Positions 15,801-25,414 of a stretch of DNA of 64,000 nt are shown here, one piece after another. The notes beneath the pieces are model-generated. The model ran no database searches. It saw only the letters and a program-made list of their open reading frames with translations, and had not been told where the DNA came from. The stretch spans positions 1 through 64,000 of the forward strand of contig JABCZK010000011.1 in assembly GCA_013289695.1 (NCBI GenBank). Reading direction: 5' to 3'. The DNA comes from Acidobacteriota bacterium. GTDB taxonomy: Bacteria > Acidobacteriota > Terriglobia > Acidiferrales > UBA7541. Both the position numbers and the translations under genes were made by a program. How positions within the stretch are numbered: the stretch's first letter is position 1; each line of letters starts with the position of its first letter.

Positions 15801-18800
15801 ACGTCGAGCCACTATCTGCATCGGATACGAAGACTCTGCGCACAATTTCCCGCCGCACTTGGCGGTTTTTCGAGAAGTTTGTATCCGCCGAAGACCGTTT
15901 TCTGCCGCCGGACAATTTTCAAGAAGATCCCAAACCTGTGGTAGCCCATCGAACTTCTCCCACCAATATTGGTCTCTATCTGCTTTCGACGCTCGCTGCG
16001 CGAGACATGGGTTGGTTGGGCGCGCAGGAAGCGGCAGACAGGCTGGAAGCGACGCTGCAAACCTTGGGTCAGCTCGAACTGCACCGCGGCCATTTTTACA
16101 ACTGGTACGACACGCGACGTCTAGTGCCGCTCGATCCTAAATACGTCTCCACCGTTGACAGCGGAAACCTCGCTGCCAATTTGCTGGTCCTGGCAAACGG
16201 CTGCCGCGAAATCATTCAGGAACCGTTCGCCATGTCGCGCCCATTCACCGGAGTCGGTGATGCTTTTCATCTTTTGCGTGAAGCACTGGAAGAAATTGCG
16301 GATACGCAGCGTACGCACACCGTCACGCGCAAGCAGCTGGCAAACGCTCTGGACTCGCTGACTGCCTTGCTCGATCCAGTCCCTGCCGGTCCGCGCGAAT
16401 GGGCCGCGCGCTTTCTGGAGATTCAAGAACGCGCCCAGACGGTCGCCGATATCGCTCAGGCTTTAGCGCAGGAACTCGGCGCGCCTGCGGACTCCGAATT
16501 GTGCATTTGGGCTGAGGCCGCGCGAGCCAATCTGGAAAGCTACGCGCGCGATGCGCGGATCATGATTCCCTGGGTCCGTCTGGAACGCAGCGATGTGCTC
16601 GCCATGGCGGAACGCCCGCAGGACGAAGCGCCCGAGTGGATGGCCATCGAATCTTCCTTTCGTCATCTGCCGGCCCTGGCGGATGTTCCGGATCGTTGCG
16701 AGTCCGCCGTGCGTGAATTGGCGACGCTGCGCGAAAGATTCGCCCGGGATTCCGCAACCAATCGCGAAGTTCTGCGGCGTATTGATGCTCTCACCATAAC
16801 TCTCAACGGCGCCGGCCGGGATGCGGCGGCTCTGACTCGTCGCCTGGTCGCCATCGCGCACGCTTCCCAAAGCATGTTCGACGCGATGGACTTCACATTT
16901 CTTTTTGATGCTTCGCGCAAGCTTTTCTCGATCGGCTTTCGCGGTACAGACGGAACGCTGGACGGCAATTGCTACGACCTGCTGGCATCGGAAGCACGGC
17001 TCGCCAGTTTCATCGCGATCGCCAAAGGAGAAGTGCCGGCGTCGCATTGGTTCCGTCTGGGCCGCGCGCTCACCCCGGTCGGCCGAGGCTTGGCTCTGAT
17101 TTCTTGGTCAGGCTCGATGTTCGAATACCTGATGCCGGATTTGGTAATGCGCTCTCCGGCGAACAGCATGTTGAGCCAGACGTACGAGCAGGTCGTCGCG
17201 CGCCAGATCGAGTACGGAGAGGAGCGCAGCGTTCCCTGGGGAATATCAGAATCCGCCTTCAACGCTCGCGACATGGATTTTACGTATCAGTATTCGGGTT
17301 TCGGAGTTCCGGGCCTGGGGTTGAAGCGCGGGCTGAGCGAAGACCTGGTGATCGCGCCGTACGCCACTGCACTGGCAGCGATGATCGACCCAACCGCAGC
17401 TGTACAGAATTTCACCAGGCTGGCGAGGGCGGGCGCCGCTGGCAGCTATGGATTTTACGAGGCGCTGGATTACACCAGCAGCCGTTTGCCGGAAGGGAAG
17501 GACGTAGCGGTGATCCGCGCCTTCATGGCGCATCACCAAGGCATGTCCATCGTCGCGCTCGCAGATATTCTGAATGGTGGCGTGATGCGCGATCGTTTTC
17601 ACGCCGAGCCGATCGTGCGCGCTACCGAACTGCTGTTGCAAGAGCGCACCCCGCGCGACGTGCTGGTCGCCCGTCCGCGCGCCGAAGAAGTTTCCGCCGC
17701 GTCCAAGGTGCGTGAACTGGTGCCACCGCTGGTGCGGCGCTTCAGCACGCCCCACGACGCCATTCCGCGCACGCAATTGCTCTCCAACGGGCGCTATTCC
17801 GTAATGCTCACCGCCGCCGGCTCGGGCTACAGCCGTTGGCGCGATCTGGCCATCACGCGCTGGCGCGAAGACCTCACTTTGGATAACTGGGGCCAGTACA
17901 TCTTCCTGCGCGACGAACAATCCGGAAATGTGTGGTCGGCGGGATTTCAGCCCGCGGGAATCGAAGCGGACGAGTACGAAGCCATTTTCTTCGAGGATCA
18001 TGCCGAGATCATCCGGCGCGACCGCTCGCTCACGACGGCGCTGGAAGTCGTCGTTTCCTCCGAAGACGATGCCGAAGTCCGGCGCATCTCGCTCAGCAAC
18101 GTCGGGGTCCGCGCGCGCGATATTCAAGTCACTTCCTACGCGGAACTTTCGCTCACGCCGCAAGCGGCGGATGTTGCGCATCCGGCTTTCGCGAAGCTGT
18201 TCGTCGAAACTGAATTCGTGGCAGAGGTCGGCGCGTTGGTAGCCACTCGCCGGAAGCGTTCCGAAGACGAGACGTCCGTGTGGGTCTCTCACGTTCTGGT
18301 CACGGACGCCGAAACCGTCGGGGAATTGCAATTTGAAACCGATCGCGGGCGTTTCGTGGGACGGACGCGCAATCTGCGCGATCCCGTGTCGGTGATGGAT
18401 GGCCGGCCGCTTTCTAACACTGTTGGTGCCGTACTGGATCCCATCCTGAGCCTGCGCCGCACGGTTCGCGTTCCTGCGGGCGGCACAGTCCATTTGATTT
18501 TTTCCACCATTGCCGCCGCCACGCGCAATGAGGTTTTGGATCTCGCCGACAAATATCGCGATGCCCGAACGTTTGAACGCTCCCATACGCTGGCGTGGAC
18601 GCAGGCGCAGGTGCAACTGCACCACCTCGGCATCACTTCCGAAGAAGCGCTTCTATTCCAGCGGCTCGCGAACGCCGTGCTGTATGTGGATCCGTCGCTT
18701 CGTCCCACCGCCGACGTGCTGGCGCGCAGCTCCCTGGATATTTCCACACTGTGGGCCCAGGGAATCTCCGGAGATTTGCCGATCGTGCTCGCGCGCATTG

Positions 18801-21607
18801 ACGATCCCGACGATGTGGACATCATCCGGCAAATTTTGCGCGCGCACGAATACTGGCGGATGAAGCAACTGTCGGCGGATGTGGTCATCATCAACGAAAA
18901 AGCCGTATCCTACGTTGAGGAACTGCAGGACTCCCTGGAAGCGCTGGTACGCGGCAGCCAGCTGAGGCTTTCGCCGGACTCCGGCGGGGTGAGCGGAAAA
19001 ATTTTCCTGCTGCGGGGTGATCTCCTCACTCCAGAGGCCCGCACGCAACTTCAGGCTGTGGCGCGTGCCGTGCTGTTGAGCCGCCGCGGCACGCTGGCTG
19101 AGCAAATCGTGCGATCGCAATATCCGGAACCAGCCGAGCGCACTCTGGTGCGCCCGGCACGCCCGACCAGATCCCCGGAATCGAGCTTGCCGCGGCAAGC
19201 TCTGCAATTTTTCAATGGGCTCGGCGGTTTCGCGGATCGTGGCCGTGAATATGTGATTGCCCTGAATGAAGGTCTACGCACCCCGGAGCCGTGGGTCAAT
19301 GTCGTGGCCAATCCATCCTTCGGATTCTTGGTGTCCGAATCGGGTTCGGGATTCACTTGGTCTCTCAATAGCCACGAAAATCAGCTTACGCCGTGGTCCA
19401 ACGACCATGTCTTCGACACGCCGGGAGAAGCGATCTACGTCCGCGACGAAGCCAGCGGCGACGTTTGGACGCCCACGGCCCTGCCTATACGCGACGAAGG
19501 CGCAAGCTATCAAGCGCGTCATGGACAGGGCTACAGCCGTTTCCTGCACGGATCGCGCGGCATCTCTCTCGAGCTCTTGCAGTTTGTGCCAGCAGAAGAC
19601 CCCATCAAAATCTCACGTCTAACGCTGCGAAACGATTCGGATCGCGTGCGTCGCCTTTCCGTGACGGCCTATGTCGAATGGGTGCTGGGCAGCTCTCGCA
19701 GCGCCACTGCGCCGTACATCATTACGGAAGTGGAGCCGCAGTCCAAAGCCATCCTGGCACGAAGCGCCTGGAACGGTGAGTTCGGAGGCCGGATCGCTTT
19801 CGCCGATCTGCGCGGGCAGCAAACCTCCTACAGCGGCGACCGCGCGGAATTTTTCGGCCGCAATGGCACAGCAGATCGTCCCGCGGCACTGGAGCGAACT
19901 GGTCCGCTCTCCGGCAAAATAGGTCCGGGCTGGGATCCTTGCGCCGCGCTGCAAACGACAGTTGAGTTGCGCCCGGGTGCGCGCGCCGAGGTCGTATTTT
20001 TCCTGGGTCAAACGGAGAACAAAGAACAAGCGAGCGACCTGCTGATGCGCTACCGCACCGCGGATCTGGACAAAATTCTGGGCGAGGTCAGCCGGCGCTG
20101 GGACGAAATCCTCGACACCGTGAGAGTTACCACTCCCGATCCCAGCATGGACGTGCTGCTGAATCGCTGGCTCTTGTATCAAACATTGTCTTGCCGTGTG
20201 TGGGCCCGCGCCGGTTTTTACCAGGTCAGCGGCGCCTACGGATTCCGCGACCAACTGCAAGACGTAATGGCTCTGAATATTACCAAACGCGGAGTGGCGC
20301 GCGAACAACTGCTGCGCGCAGCCGCCCACCAATTCCCCGAAGGAGACGTGCAGCACTGGTGGCATCCGCCCTCGGGCCGCGGCATTCGCACCCGCATGTC
20401 CGACGATCTGCTGTGGTTGCCCTACGCCGTGATCCAGTTCATCGAAGCAACCGGAGATATGACAGTGCTCGAAGAATCCATCCCCTTTATCGAGGGTGAT
20501 CAGCTGGCGGATGGGCAGAAAGAGTCCTATTTCCAACCCCGCGTTTCGGAAATTCGTGCGACCCTTTTCGAGCACTGCGCGCGCGCCTTGGACCGCAGCC
20601 TGGGAGTCGGAAGTCACGGCCTGCCGCTCATGGGCACGGGTGATTGGAACGACGGCATGAACCGCGTGGGACAGGACGGCAAGGGCGAGAGTGTGTGGCT
20701 CGGTTGGTTCCTGCATACCGTCTTGTGGGAGTTTGCAAAGCTCGCCGATGGCCGCGGCGCTCATCAGCGCGCTGAAACCTGGCGCCTTCACGTCAGCAGC
20801 CTTAAGGCTGCGCTGGAACGCGATGGCTGGGACGGCGAGTGGTATCGCCGCGCGTATTTCGACGATGGCACGCCGCTGGGCTCTGCGCAGAACACAGAAT
20901 GCCGCATCGACGCGATTGCGCAGTCCTGGGCCATCCTCAGCGGAGCGGCAGAGCCAGGACGCGGAGCGCGGGCCATGACGGCCGTGGACCAGCAGCTCAT
21001 TCGCCGTCCCGACGGGCTAATCCTGCTGCTTGCCCCAGCTTTCAACCATCCGGATCATGATCCCGGCTACATAAAAGGCTATCTGCCCGGCATTCGCGAA
21101 AACGGCGGACAGTACACCCATGCTGCCACCTGGGCTCTCATGGCCTTTGCGGAACTGGGCGACGGCGACAAGGCCGCGGAGCTATTCCGCATGATGAATC
21201 CCATCAACCGTGCCGATACGCGTGCCAATGTCCAGCGCTACAAGGTTGAGCCTTACGTTGTCGCTGGCGATATCTACGCCGAAGCGCCGCACATCGGTCG
21301 CGGCGGCTGGACCTGGTACACCGGCTCGGCGGGATGGCTCTATCGCGCTGGGATCGAATCAATCCTGGGATTCCGCGTCCGCGGAACCTCCCTTTCAATC
21401 GATCCCTGCATCCCGCGAAACTGGCCGGGGTACAGCATGGAGTTCCGCTACCACTCGTCTGTTTACAAGATCACGGTCGAAAACCCTTCCGGCGTGGCGA
21501 GGGGGGTGGCTCTTACGGAGCTCGACGGGAAGCTTCTGGCCGGCTCTGCCGCCATTCATCTGATGGACGATGGCGTGATGCATCAGGTGCGCATCGTACT
21601 AGGGTGA
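12803..21607 (+). CDS. ndvB: Cyclic beta-1,2-glucan synthase (NdvB/ChvB type)
   Basis: 2934 residues, the size of Brucella Cgs or Rhizobium NdvB. Order: N-terminal region; membrane helices near residues 410-465; the GT84 glucosyltransferase domain with YVITLDADTRLSRGTA (about 622) and RQHRWARGDWQLLPW (about 778); further membrane helices near 820-870 and 950-990; a glucoamylase-like domain (about 1010-1590, containing IRAFMAHHQGMS) now known as the GH189 cyclising part; and the C-terminal GH94-like phosphorylase region with GTGDWNDGM near 2611. The enzyme polymerises UDP-glucose into beta-1,2-glucan at the inner membrane, adjusts its length and cyclises it for export to the periplasm. Followed 66 bases later by a GH144-type gene. 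All three catalytic modules look intact. Confidence 0.93.
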   Translation: MAKLAQPPPPIFSEPEETIRAELFSVERLEQHAESLAAAQLVVTAPEEGRPLIPRVLENGRVLLEYYRATARAIQHEQAITPAAEWFVDNFYIVEEQLREIRDDLPPGFYRKLPKLASGHLEGFPRVFGVAWAFVAHNDSRFDPEVLRRFVSAYQRVQPLTIGELWAVAITLRIVLVENLRRVAERIVRSRNARVEADILADRVLGAAGQTAVSPAAVLRRFENKPLERSFAVQLVQRLRDLDPKVGPILVWLDERLAAQGTTADEIVRAEHQEQAAMSVTVRNIITSMRLTSSFDWEGFFESVSLVDEVLRSGSNFGDMDFATRDYYRHAIEDLSRGSAHSEIEVAQRAVQRAKRARAELHSDGHPPNERKADPGYYLISRGRLDFERELGFHVAWRRGVLRLYVRAAVPGYLGTIAIMTALILALPLAHARELGVSTPILALFALLASVPASDLAIALINRVVADLLGPRTLARLELRDGVPEELRTIIAVPTLLISQDAIKEQVERLEIHYLANVDGDLRFALLTDWVDAATETLPGDDELLAAAASGIAGLNKAHGPAPGGGARFFLFHRKRTWNDREKKWMGWERKRGKLHELNELLRGSTQTNFIPVGDQVPESIPMIRYVITLDADTRLSRGTAARLVGTMAHPLNRPQFSPELGRVVDGYGVVQPRVTPSLPTDREGSLFQRIFSGPSGIDPYAAAVSDVYQDLFHEGSYTGKGIYDLDAFEAALAGTVKENTLLSHDLFEGIFARAALASDIELFDEFPSHYEVSAARQHRWARGDWQLLPWIFGRGGLSKEERRKVSIPAISRWKMIDNLRRTLSAPCMLLLLAAGWLIPRVSPWMWTRFVVATIAIPALIPFLVGLNSRLSGISKRSHFRDVLSDLSLGASQIGLTLTFIAYQAWLMTDAIGRTLVRLLFTRRNLLQWVTAAQAKHAVDLSLLATYGRMVASVLVAFAALLAAAVARPQALWAAIPFGALWIAAPAVARWISIPPPVEDVEPLSASDTKTLRTISRRTWRFFEKFVSAEDRFLPPDNFQEDPKPVVAHRTSPTNIGLYLLSTLAARDMGWLGAQEAADRLEATLQTLGQLELHRGHFYNWYDTRRLVPLDPKYVSTVDSGNLAANLLVLANGCREIIQEPFAMSRPFTGVGDAFHLLREALEEIADTQRTHTVTRKQLANALDSLTALLDPVPAGPREWAARFLEIQERAQTVADIAQALAQELGAPADSELCIWAEAARANLESYARDARIMIPWVRLERSDVLAMAERPQDEAPEWMAIESSFRHLPALADVPDRCESAVRELATLRERFARDSATNREVLRRIDALTITLNGAGRDAAALTRRLVAIAHASQSMFDAMDFTFLFDASRKLFSIGFRGTDGTLDGNCYDLLASEARLASFIAIAKGEVPASHWFRLGRALTPVGRGLALISWSGSMFEYLMPDLVMRSPANSMLSQTYEQVVARQIEYGEERSVPWGISESAFNARDMDFTYQYSGFGVPGLGLKRGLSEDLVIAPYATALAAMIDPTAAVQNFTRLARAGAAGSYGFYEALDYTSSRLPEGKDVAVIRAFMAHHQGMSIVALADILNGGVMRDRFHAEPIVRATELLLQERTPRDVLVARPRAEEVSAASKVRELVPPLVRRFSTPHDAIPRTQLLSNGRYSVMLTAAGSGYSRWRDLAITRWREDLTLDNWGQYIFLRDEQSGNVWSAGFQPAGIEADEYEAIFFEDHAEIIRRDRSLTTALEVVVSSEDDAEVRRISLSNVGVRARDIQVTSYAELSLTPQAADVAHPAFAKLFVETEFVAEVGALVATRRKRSEDETSVWVSHVLVTDAETVGELQFETDRGRFVGRTRNLRDPVSVMDGRPLSNTVGAVLDPILSLRRTVRVPAGGTVHLIFSTIAAATRNEVLDLADKYRDARTFERSHTLAWTQAQVQLHHLGITSEEALLFQRLANAVLYVDPSLRPTADVLARSSLDISTLWAQGISGDLPIVLARIDDPDDVDIIRQILRAHEYWRMKQLSADVVIINEKAVSYVEELQDSLEALVRGSQLRLSPDSGGVSGKIFLLRGDLLTPEARTQLQAVARAVLLSRRGTLAEQIVRSQYPEPAERTLVRPARPTRSPESSLPRQALQFFNGLGGFADRGREYVIALNEGLRTPEPWVNVVANPSFGFLVSESGSGFTWSLNSHENQLTPWSNDHVFDTPGEAIYVRDEASGDVWTPTALPIRDEGASYQARHGQGYSRFLHGSRGISLELLQFVPAEDPIKISRLTLRNDSDRVRRLSVTAYVEWVLGSSRSATAPYIITEVEPQSKAILARSAWNGEFGGRIAFADLRGQQTSYSGDRAEFFGRNGTADRPAALERTGPLSGKIGPGWDPCAALQTTVELRPGARAEVVFFLGQTENKEQASDLLMRYRTADLDKILGEVSRRWDEILDTVRVTTPDPSMDVLLNRWLLYQTLSCRVWARAGFYQVSGAYGFRDQLQDVMALNITKRGVAREQLLRAAAHQFPEGDVQHWWHPPSGRGIRTRMSDDLLWLPYAVIQFIEATGDMTVLEESIPFIEGDQLADGQKESYFQPRVSEIRATLFEHCARALDRSLGVGSHGLPLMGTGDWNDGMNRVGQDGKGESVWLGWFLHTVLWEFAKLADGRGAHQRAETWRLHVSSLKAALERDGWDGEWYRRAYFDDGTPLGSAQNTECRIDAIAQSWAILSGAAEPGRGARAMTAVDQQLIRRPDGLILLLAPAFNHPDHDPGYIKGYLPGIRENGGQYTHAATWALMAFAELGDGDKAAELFRMMNPINRADTRANVQRYKVEPYVVAGDIYAEAPHIGRGGWTWYTGSAGWLYRAGIESILGFRVRGTSLSIDPCIPRNWPGYSMEFRYHSSVYKITVENPSGVARGVALTELDGKLLAGSAAIHLMDDGVMHQVRIVLG

Positions 21608-21673
21608 TCCCAGAGCGCGGACGATAGGCTGCCTGGGGGACCCCTCGTTCGTCGAAACAGTCATTAGCTTCGT

Positions 21674-23128
21674 TTGGTACGCAGTTTCATTCGATGTCTG
21701 GTTCGTCTAACATTAATTGTGCCGACTAGGGACATATTGAGGCCAAAGAAGCTATCGCGCCGCGAGCTGCTGCGAGATCTGGCGGCGCTTTCCGCCTGCG
21801 GCATTCCGCTAGCCGGAGGCCTTTCGCTCCAGCACCCGGTCGCAAACCGGCAGGCTGCCCCTCTGCCCGCGCAACTGCCACCTCCCTCATACCTGTCTCC
21901 CAGAGACGATTCCTTCCTGGAGGAACTTGAAAAAGCGATCTTTCAGTTTTTCTGGGATCAAACCAACCCCAGCACAGGAATGGTGAAAGACCGCTGCAAC
22001 GTGCGTTCCTCCGATAGTGGCGTAGTTAGCAGCATCGCGGCCACCGGATTCGGCTTGACCGCATTGTGCATCGGCGAAAAGCGCGGATATGTCTCGTTTA
22101 CTCTCGCTCGGGAACGTGTGATCAACGCCCTTCGTTTTCTTTGGAGAAAGCTGCCCACCGAGCGCGGATTTTTCTACCACTGGGCCAATATCAATACGGG
22201 CGAGCGGCTCTGGCAGTCTGAATTCTCCTCGATTGACACATCCATACTGCTCTGCGGGATTCTCACCTGCCGCCAGCACTTCGAACACTCCGAGATCAGC
22301 GAGCTCGCGCATCAGATTTTCAATCGCGTGGATTGGGACTGGTTGTCGGAAGATACGCGCATCCTTCCGCATGGCTGGAGCCCGGAAACCGGATTCTTGC
22401 AATATCGCTGGGACAGCTACAGCGAAATGATGATGATGTACCTGCTGGGCTTGGGCTCGACGTCCCACGCTCTGGCTCCCGCCACCTGGGACGCCTGGAA
22501 GCGCACGATCTTCGAATTCGACGGGATCAAGTTCATCGGCTCCTACGCTCCGCTGTTCGTCCATCAATACTCACAGGCTTGGTTTGATTTCCGCGGAAAG
22601 CGCGACCTCTACGCCGACTATTTTCAAAACTCGATTTTGGCGACGGACGTGCACCGGCGATTCTGTTTGAGTCTGGCAAACAAGTTCCCCGATTACAGCA
22701 ACGACCTCTGGGGCATCACCGCGTCAGATTCGATCAAAGGATACCGAGTCTGGGGGGGGCCCCCGGAGACGGGCCCGATTGATGGAACCATCGTTCCGTG
22801 CGCCGCGGCGGGTTCACTTCCATTTTTGCCCGGACCGGCGATGCGCGTGTTGCGCACGATTGACAATCGTTACGGCGCCGGCACTTGGAGCCGCTATGGG
22901 TTCGTGGATGCTTTCAACCCTCTGACGAATTGGTACGACAGCGACGTGGTTGGAATTGACGCCGGAATTACCATCGTGATGGCGGAAAATGCGCGCACCG
23001 GATTTGTCTGGGATACCTTCATGAAGAATCCAGAGGCGCAAAGAGGCATGGAACGCGCTGGATTCAAGTCTTATCAGCCACTCGCGCCGCAGGAACTGGT
23101 GGGAATGCACCTACGTTCGACGTCGTGA
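21674..23128 (+). CDS. Exported glucoamylase-like protein, likely beta-1,2-glucan-active (GH144 type)
   Basis: Up to 484 residues. The start is uncertain: TTG 21674, GTG 21719 or a TTG near 21737; the later ones place the twin-arginine-like LSRRELLRDLAAL signal at the N-terminus. The mature protein shows the Glycoamylase (PF10091) pattern: FFWDQTNPSTGMVKDR, SSIAATGFGLTALCIG, a Trp-rich EFSSIDTS segment, GWSPETGFL and LWGITASDS. Members of this family characterised as GH144 are endo-beta-1,2-glucanases. Placement right after the cyclic beta-1,2-glucan synthase fits hydrolysis or trimming of the same polymer in the periplasm. No lipobox. Confidence 0.8.
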   Translation: MVRSFIRCLVRLTLIVPTRDILRPKKLSRRELLRDLAALSACGIPLAGGLSLQHPVANRQAAPLPAQLPPPSYLSPRDDSFLEELEKAIFQFFWDQTNPSTGMVKDRCNVRSSDSGVVSSIAATGFGLTALCIGEKRGYVSFTLARERVINALRFLWRKLPTERGFFYHWANINTGERLWQSEFSSIDTSILLCGILTCRQHFEHSEISELAHQIFNRVDWDWLSEDTRILPHGWSPETGFLQYRWDSYSEMMMMYLLGLGSTSHALAPATWDAWKRTIFEFDGIKFIGSYAPLFVHQYSQAWFDFRGKRDLYADYFQNSILATDVHRRFCLSLANKFPDYSNDLWGITASDSIKGYRVWGGPPETGPIDGTIVPCAAAGSLPFLPGPAMRVLRTIDNRYGAGTWSRYGFVDAFNPLTNWYDSDVVGIDAGITIVMAENARTGFVWDTFMKNPEAQRGMERAGFKSYQPLAPQELVGMHLRSTS

Positions 23129-23156
23129 GTAATTGGGGAAGAGAAGCGGAGCACTT

Positions 23157-23184
23157 CTCCGCGGTCACCAATCCGACCGCGGAG
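23157..23184. terminator. Hairpin between convergent genes
   Basis: CTCCGCGGTC and GACCGCGGAG form a 10-bp perfect stem with an 8-base loop between two convergent genes. No T tract follows on either strand, so termination is only a possibility. Confidence 0.4.
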
Positions 23185-23215
23185 AGGTCCAGATAGAGAT
23201 CAAACCACGTAAGAG

Positions 23216-25081
23216 TTAGCGGTAATTTGCGGCCTGCAGTTCAAACATCTCCGCATAATGCCCGCCCACTTTGATCAGCTGCTCGTGCTGGCCCTGCTCG
23301 GCAATCTCTCCGTCCTTCAGGACCAGAATCCGGTTGGACATTTTAACGGTCGAGAAGCGGTGCGAAATCAGCAGTGACATCTTGCCTTCGGTCAACTCCG
23401 AAAAGCGCTGAAACACTTCGTGCTCGGAACGGGCATCGAGCGCCGCCGTGGGCTCATCCAGAATAAGCAACTGCGCGTCGCGCAAATAGGCGCGGGCGAT
23501 CGCGATCTTCTGCCACTCGCCGCCTGAAAGATCCACGGCGCCTTCAAACCGCGAGCCCAGCACCTGATCGAATCCCTTAGGCAGCCGGCGGATGGCCTGC
23601 TCCGCAAGGCTCTTGTTGGCAGCCGCGCGGATCCGGAACGGATTATTGCGCTCCTCGATGCGGCCCACCGCGATGTTGGCCGAAGCCGTCATCTCATAGC
23701 GCATAAAATCTTGGAATATCACGCCGATTTCCTGCCACAAGCTCTCCAGGTCGTACTCGCGCAGGTCCTTGCCATCGAGGAGAATCTGCCCTTCGGTCGG
23801 ATCGTACAAGCGCGTGAGCAACTTCACGATGGTGGTCTTGCCCTGGCCGTTTTCACCCACGATGGCGATGCGCTCCGAAGGCGCGAGCTTGAAGCTGACG
23901 TTGTTCAGGATCATCCGCGAGCTGCCCGGATAGGCGAACGATACATTCCTGAATTCAAAACCCTGTTGAATCTTCTTGGGAGCAGGAAAGGCGCCAGGCT
24001 TGGAGAAGATCTTCGGCTTCACGGCGAAGAACTCCAGCAGGTCGGTCATGAACAGAGCCTGGTTCGCGATTTCCGAAAACGTGGTGAAGACTGCCTGGAT
24101 ATTGGAGCTCGCGCCGCCAATCGCGCCGGCCAGAAAAATCATCGTGGCCAGCGAGATTACTCCAATCACCGTGTGATAAATCACGAACGCGTATGTCCCG
24201 TAGTAGCCAGCCACGCCCACCATCGCCAGCAGTGCGCCGATTAACAGCCGGTGCCGTGCCACGCCTATGGTCTGGTCGTGAAGCTCAGTCGCAACGTCGG
24301 AATAGCGGCCTACGAGGAAAGGAGCGAGCCCGAAGAGTTTCAGCTCCTTCGCGCCTTCTTTGGTGCCGCCCAGCAGTCGCAAATAATCGAGTTCGCGCCG
24401 CGCGGGGGTCTGCTGGAAGCTCAACGAATATCCCAGGAACGCGAAATGCGTTTCGCCAAGAAACGCCGGTACGACGCAAGCCACCAGCGCGATCAGTAAC
24501 CATGGAGAGTAAACGAAAATCCCCGCCGCCAGGCTGACGGTCGTAACTGTTTCTTGAATCAGCCGGCCGGAGATCTTGATCATTTGTACGCGGTCGGTGC
24601 TCTGCACACGAGCGCGTTCGAGCTTGTCATAGAAGACCGGATCTTCGTAGGACATCAAATCCAGATTCGCCGCGTGCTTCATCAGCCGCACGCTGATGTG
24701 CCGCATGAACCGTTCGGCCAGCGTGGTGTCGCAGAAATCAATCACGCGCATCAGAATCGCCGCGATTCCAGCCAGTATGAATTCCAAGGCCACGAGCCCC
24801 CAGAAATAATGTGGCAGCGGCGTCTGCTTGGCGTTTAATGCATAAATCGCAGCAATAATTTTCTGGGTGACCGCCAACATGGAAAGTGGAATCAGCGCAG
24901 CCGTCAAACGCGAAACCAAGTTCGCGACGGCCACCGCAGGCGCGGCGTCCCAAACATATTTCATTACCGGGGGAATATTCTTCAGCGCGCGGATGCGCTC
25001 AGCCCATCTAGGGCTTGGGATGTCCTCGGCGGGATTCGTCTCTTTCACCGCCGGGTTGCCAACTAGAGCTCTTGTACTCAC
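23216..25081 (-). CDS. ABC exporter, fused membrane and ATPase domains
   Basis: 621 residues. The N-terminal 350 residues hold about six membrane helices; the nucleotide-binding domain follows with Walker A GENGQGKTT (about 407), signature LSGGEWQK (about 517), Walker B LLILDEPTAALD (about 537) and H-loop LLISHRFSTV. This half-transporter layout works as a homodimer and exports lipids, peptides or drugs; the cargo is not evident. It stands alone, convergent with the beta-1,2-glucanase-like gene. ABC exporters can move cyclic glucans (NdvA/ChvA), and the position beside ndvB makes that worth testing, but the opposite orientation weakens the link. Confidence 0.88.
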   Translation of the reverse strand: MSTRALVGNPAVKETNPAEDIPSPRWAERIRALKNIPPVMKYVWDAAPAVAVANLVSRLTAALIPLSMLAVTQKIIAAIYALNAKQTPLPHYFWGLVALEFILAGIAAILMRVIDFCDTTLAERFMRHISVRLMKHAANLDLMSYEDPVFYDKLERARVQSTDRVQMIKISGRLIQETVTTVSLAAGIFVYSPWLLIALVACVVPAFLGETHFAFLGYSLSFQQTPARRELDYLRLLGGTKEGAKELKLFGLAPFLVGRYSDVATELHDQTIGVARHRLLIGALLAMVGVAGYYGTYAFVIYHTVIGVISLATMIFLAGAIGGASSNIQAVFTTFSEIANQALFMTDLLEFFAVKPKIFSKPGAFPAPKKIQQGFEFRNVSFAYPGSSRMILNNVSFKLAPSERIAIVGENGQGKTTIVKLLTRLYDPTEGQILLDGKDLREYDLESLWQEIGVIFQDFMRYEMTASANIAVGRIEERNNPFRIRAAANKSLAEQAIRRLPKGFDQVLGSRFEGAVDLSGGEWQKIAIARAYLRDAQLLILDEPTAALDARSEHEVFQRFSELTEGKMSLLISHRFSTVKMSNRILVLKDGEIAEQGQHEQLIKVGGHYAEMFELQAANYR

Positions 25082-25414
25082 AACTGGGTCTCCGATCTCG
25101 AATGCTGCCGTCTCGCGCTGTCATGGTGCGTATCGCCGAGAGCTGATTATCCGAGAGTGCACGTCTACTGCCAAGACGATTTCCCTGTAACTTGCTAATA
25201 AGTAAAGACCTGCGGAAATGGCCGAAAAGTTGCTAAGCGATTTTTTTCGCGGTCCCGGAAAGTTCTACTCGAAATAGTACGCAGCCGGAAATAGGAGTTT
25301 ACCTACCTCCGAACCGCCGTAAGAATTCGCTGCCCCGGAACTGGACAACTCTCGTTCAAGAATACCTGAAAAACCTGATCTCCGCGCCGTCGCCGAAGAG
25401 CGTATGGTTAAGCT
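25082..25414. other. Divergent intergenic region
   Basis: 333 bases between the ABC exporter and the SpoIIE phosphatase, which point away from each other, so it must hold both promoters. I could not identify convincing -35/-10 pairs or operators. Confidence 0.4.

Noticed and set aside
17246..18625. Long minus-strand open frame (459 residues) opposite the glucan synthase
   Set aside because: It is antisense to conserved coding sequence, has no ribosome-binding site or domain, and long antisense frames are expected in GC-rich genes.
19619..20791. Minus-strand frame of 390 residues
   Set aside because: Antisense shadow of the GH94-like region of the synthase; no independent features.
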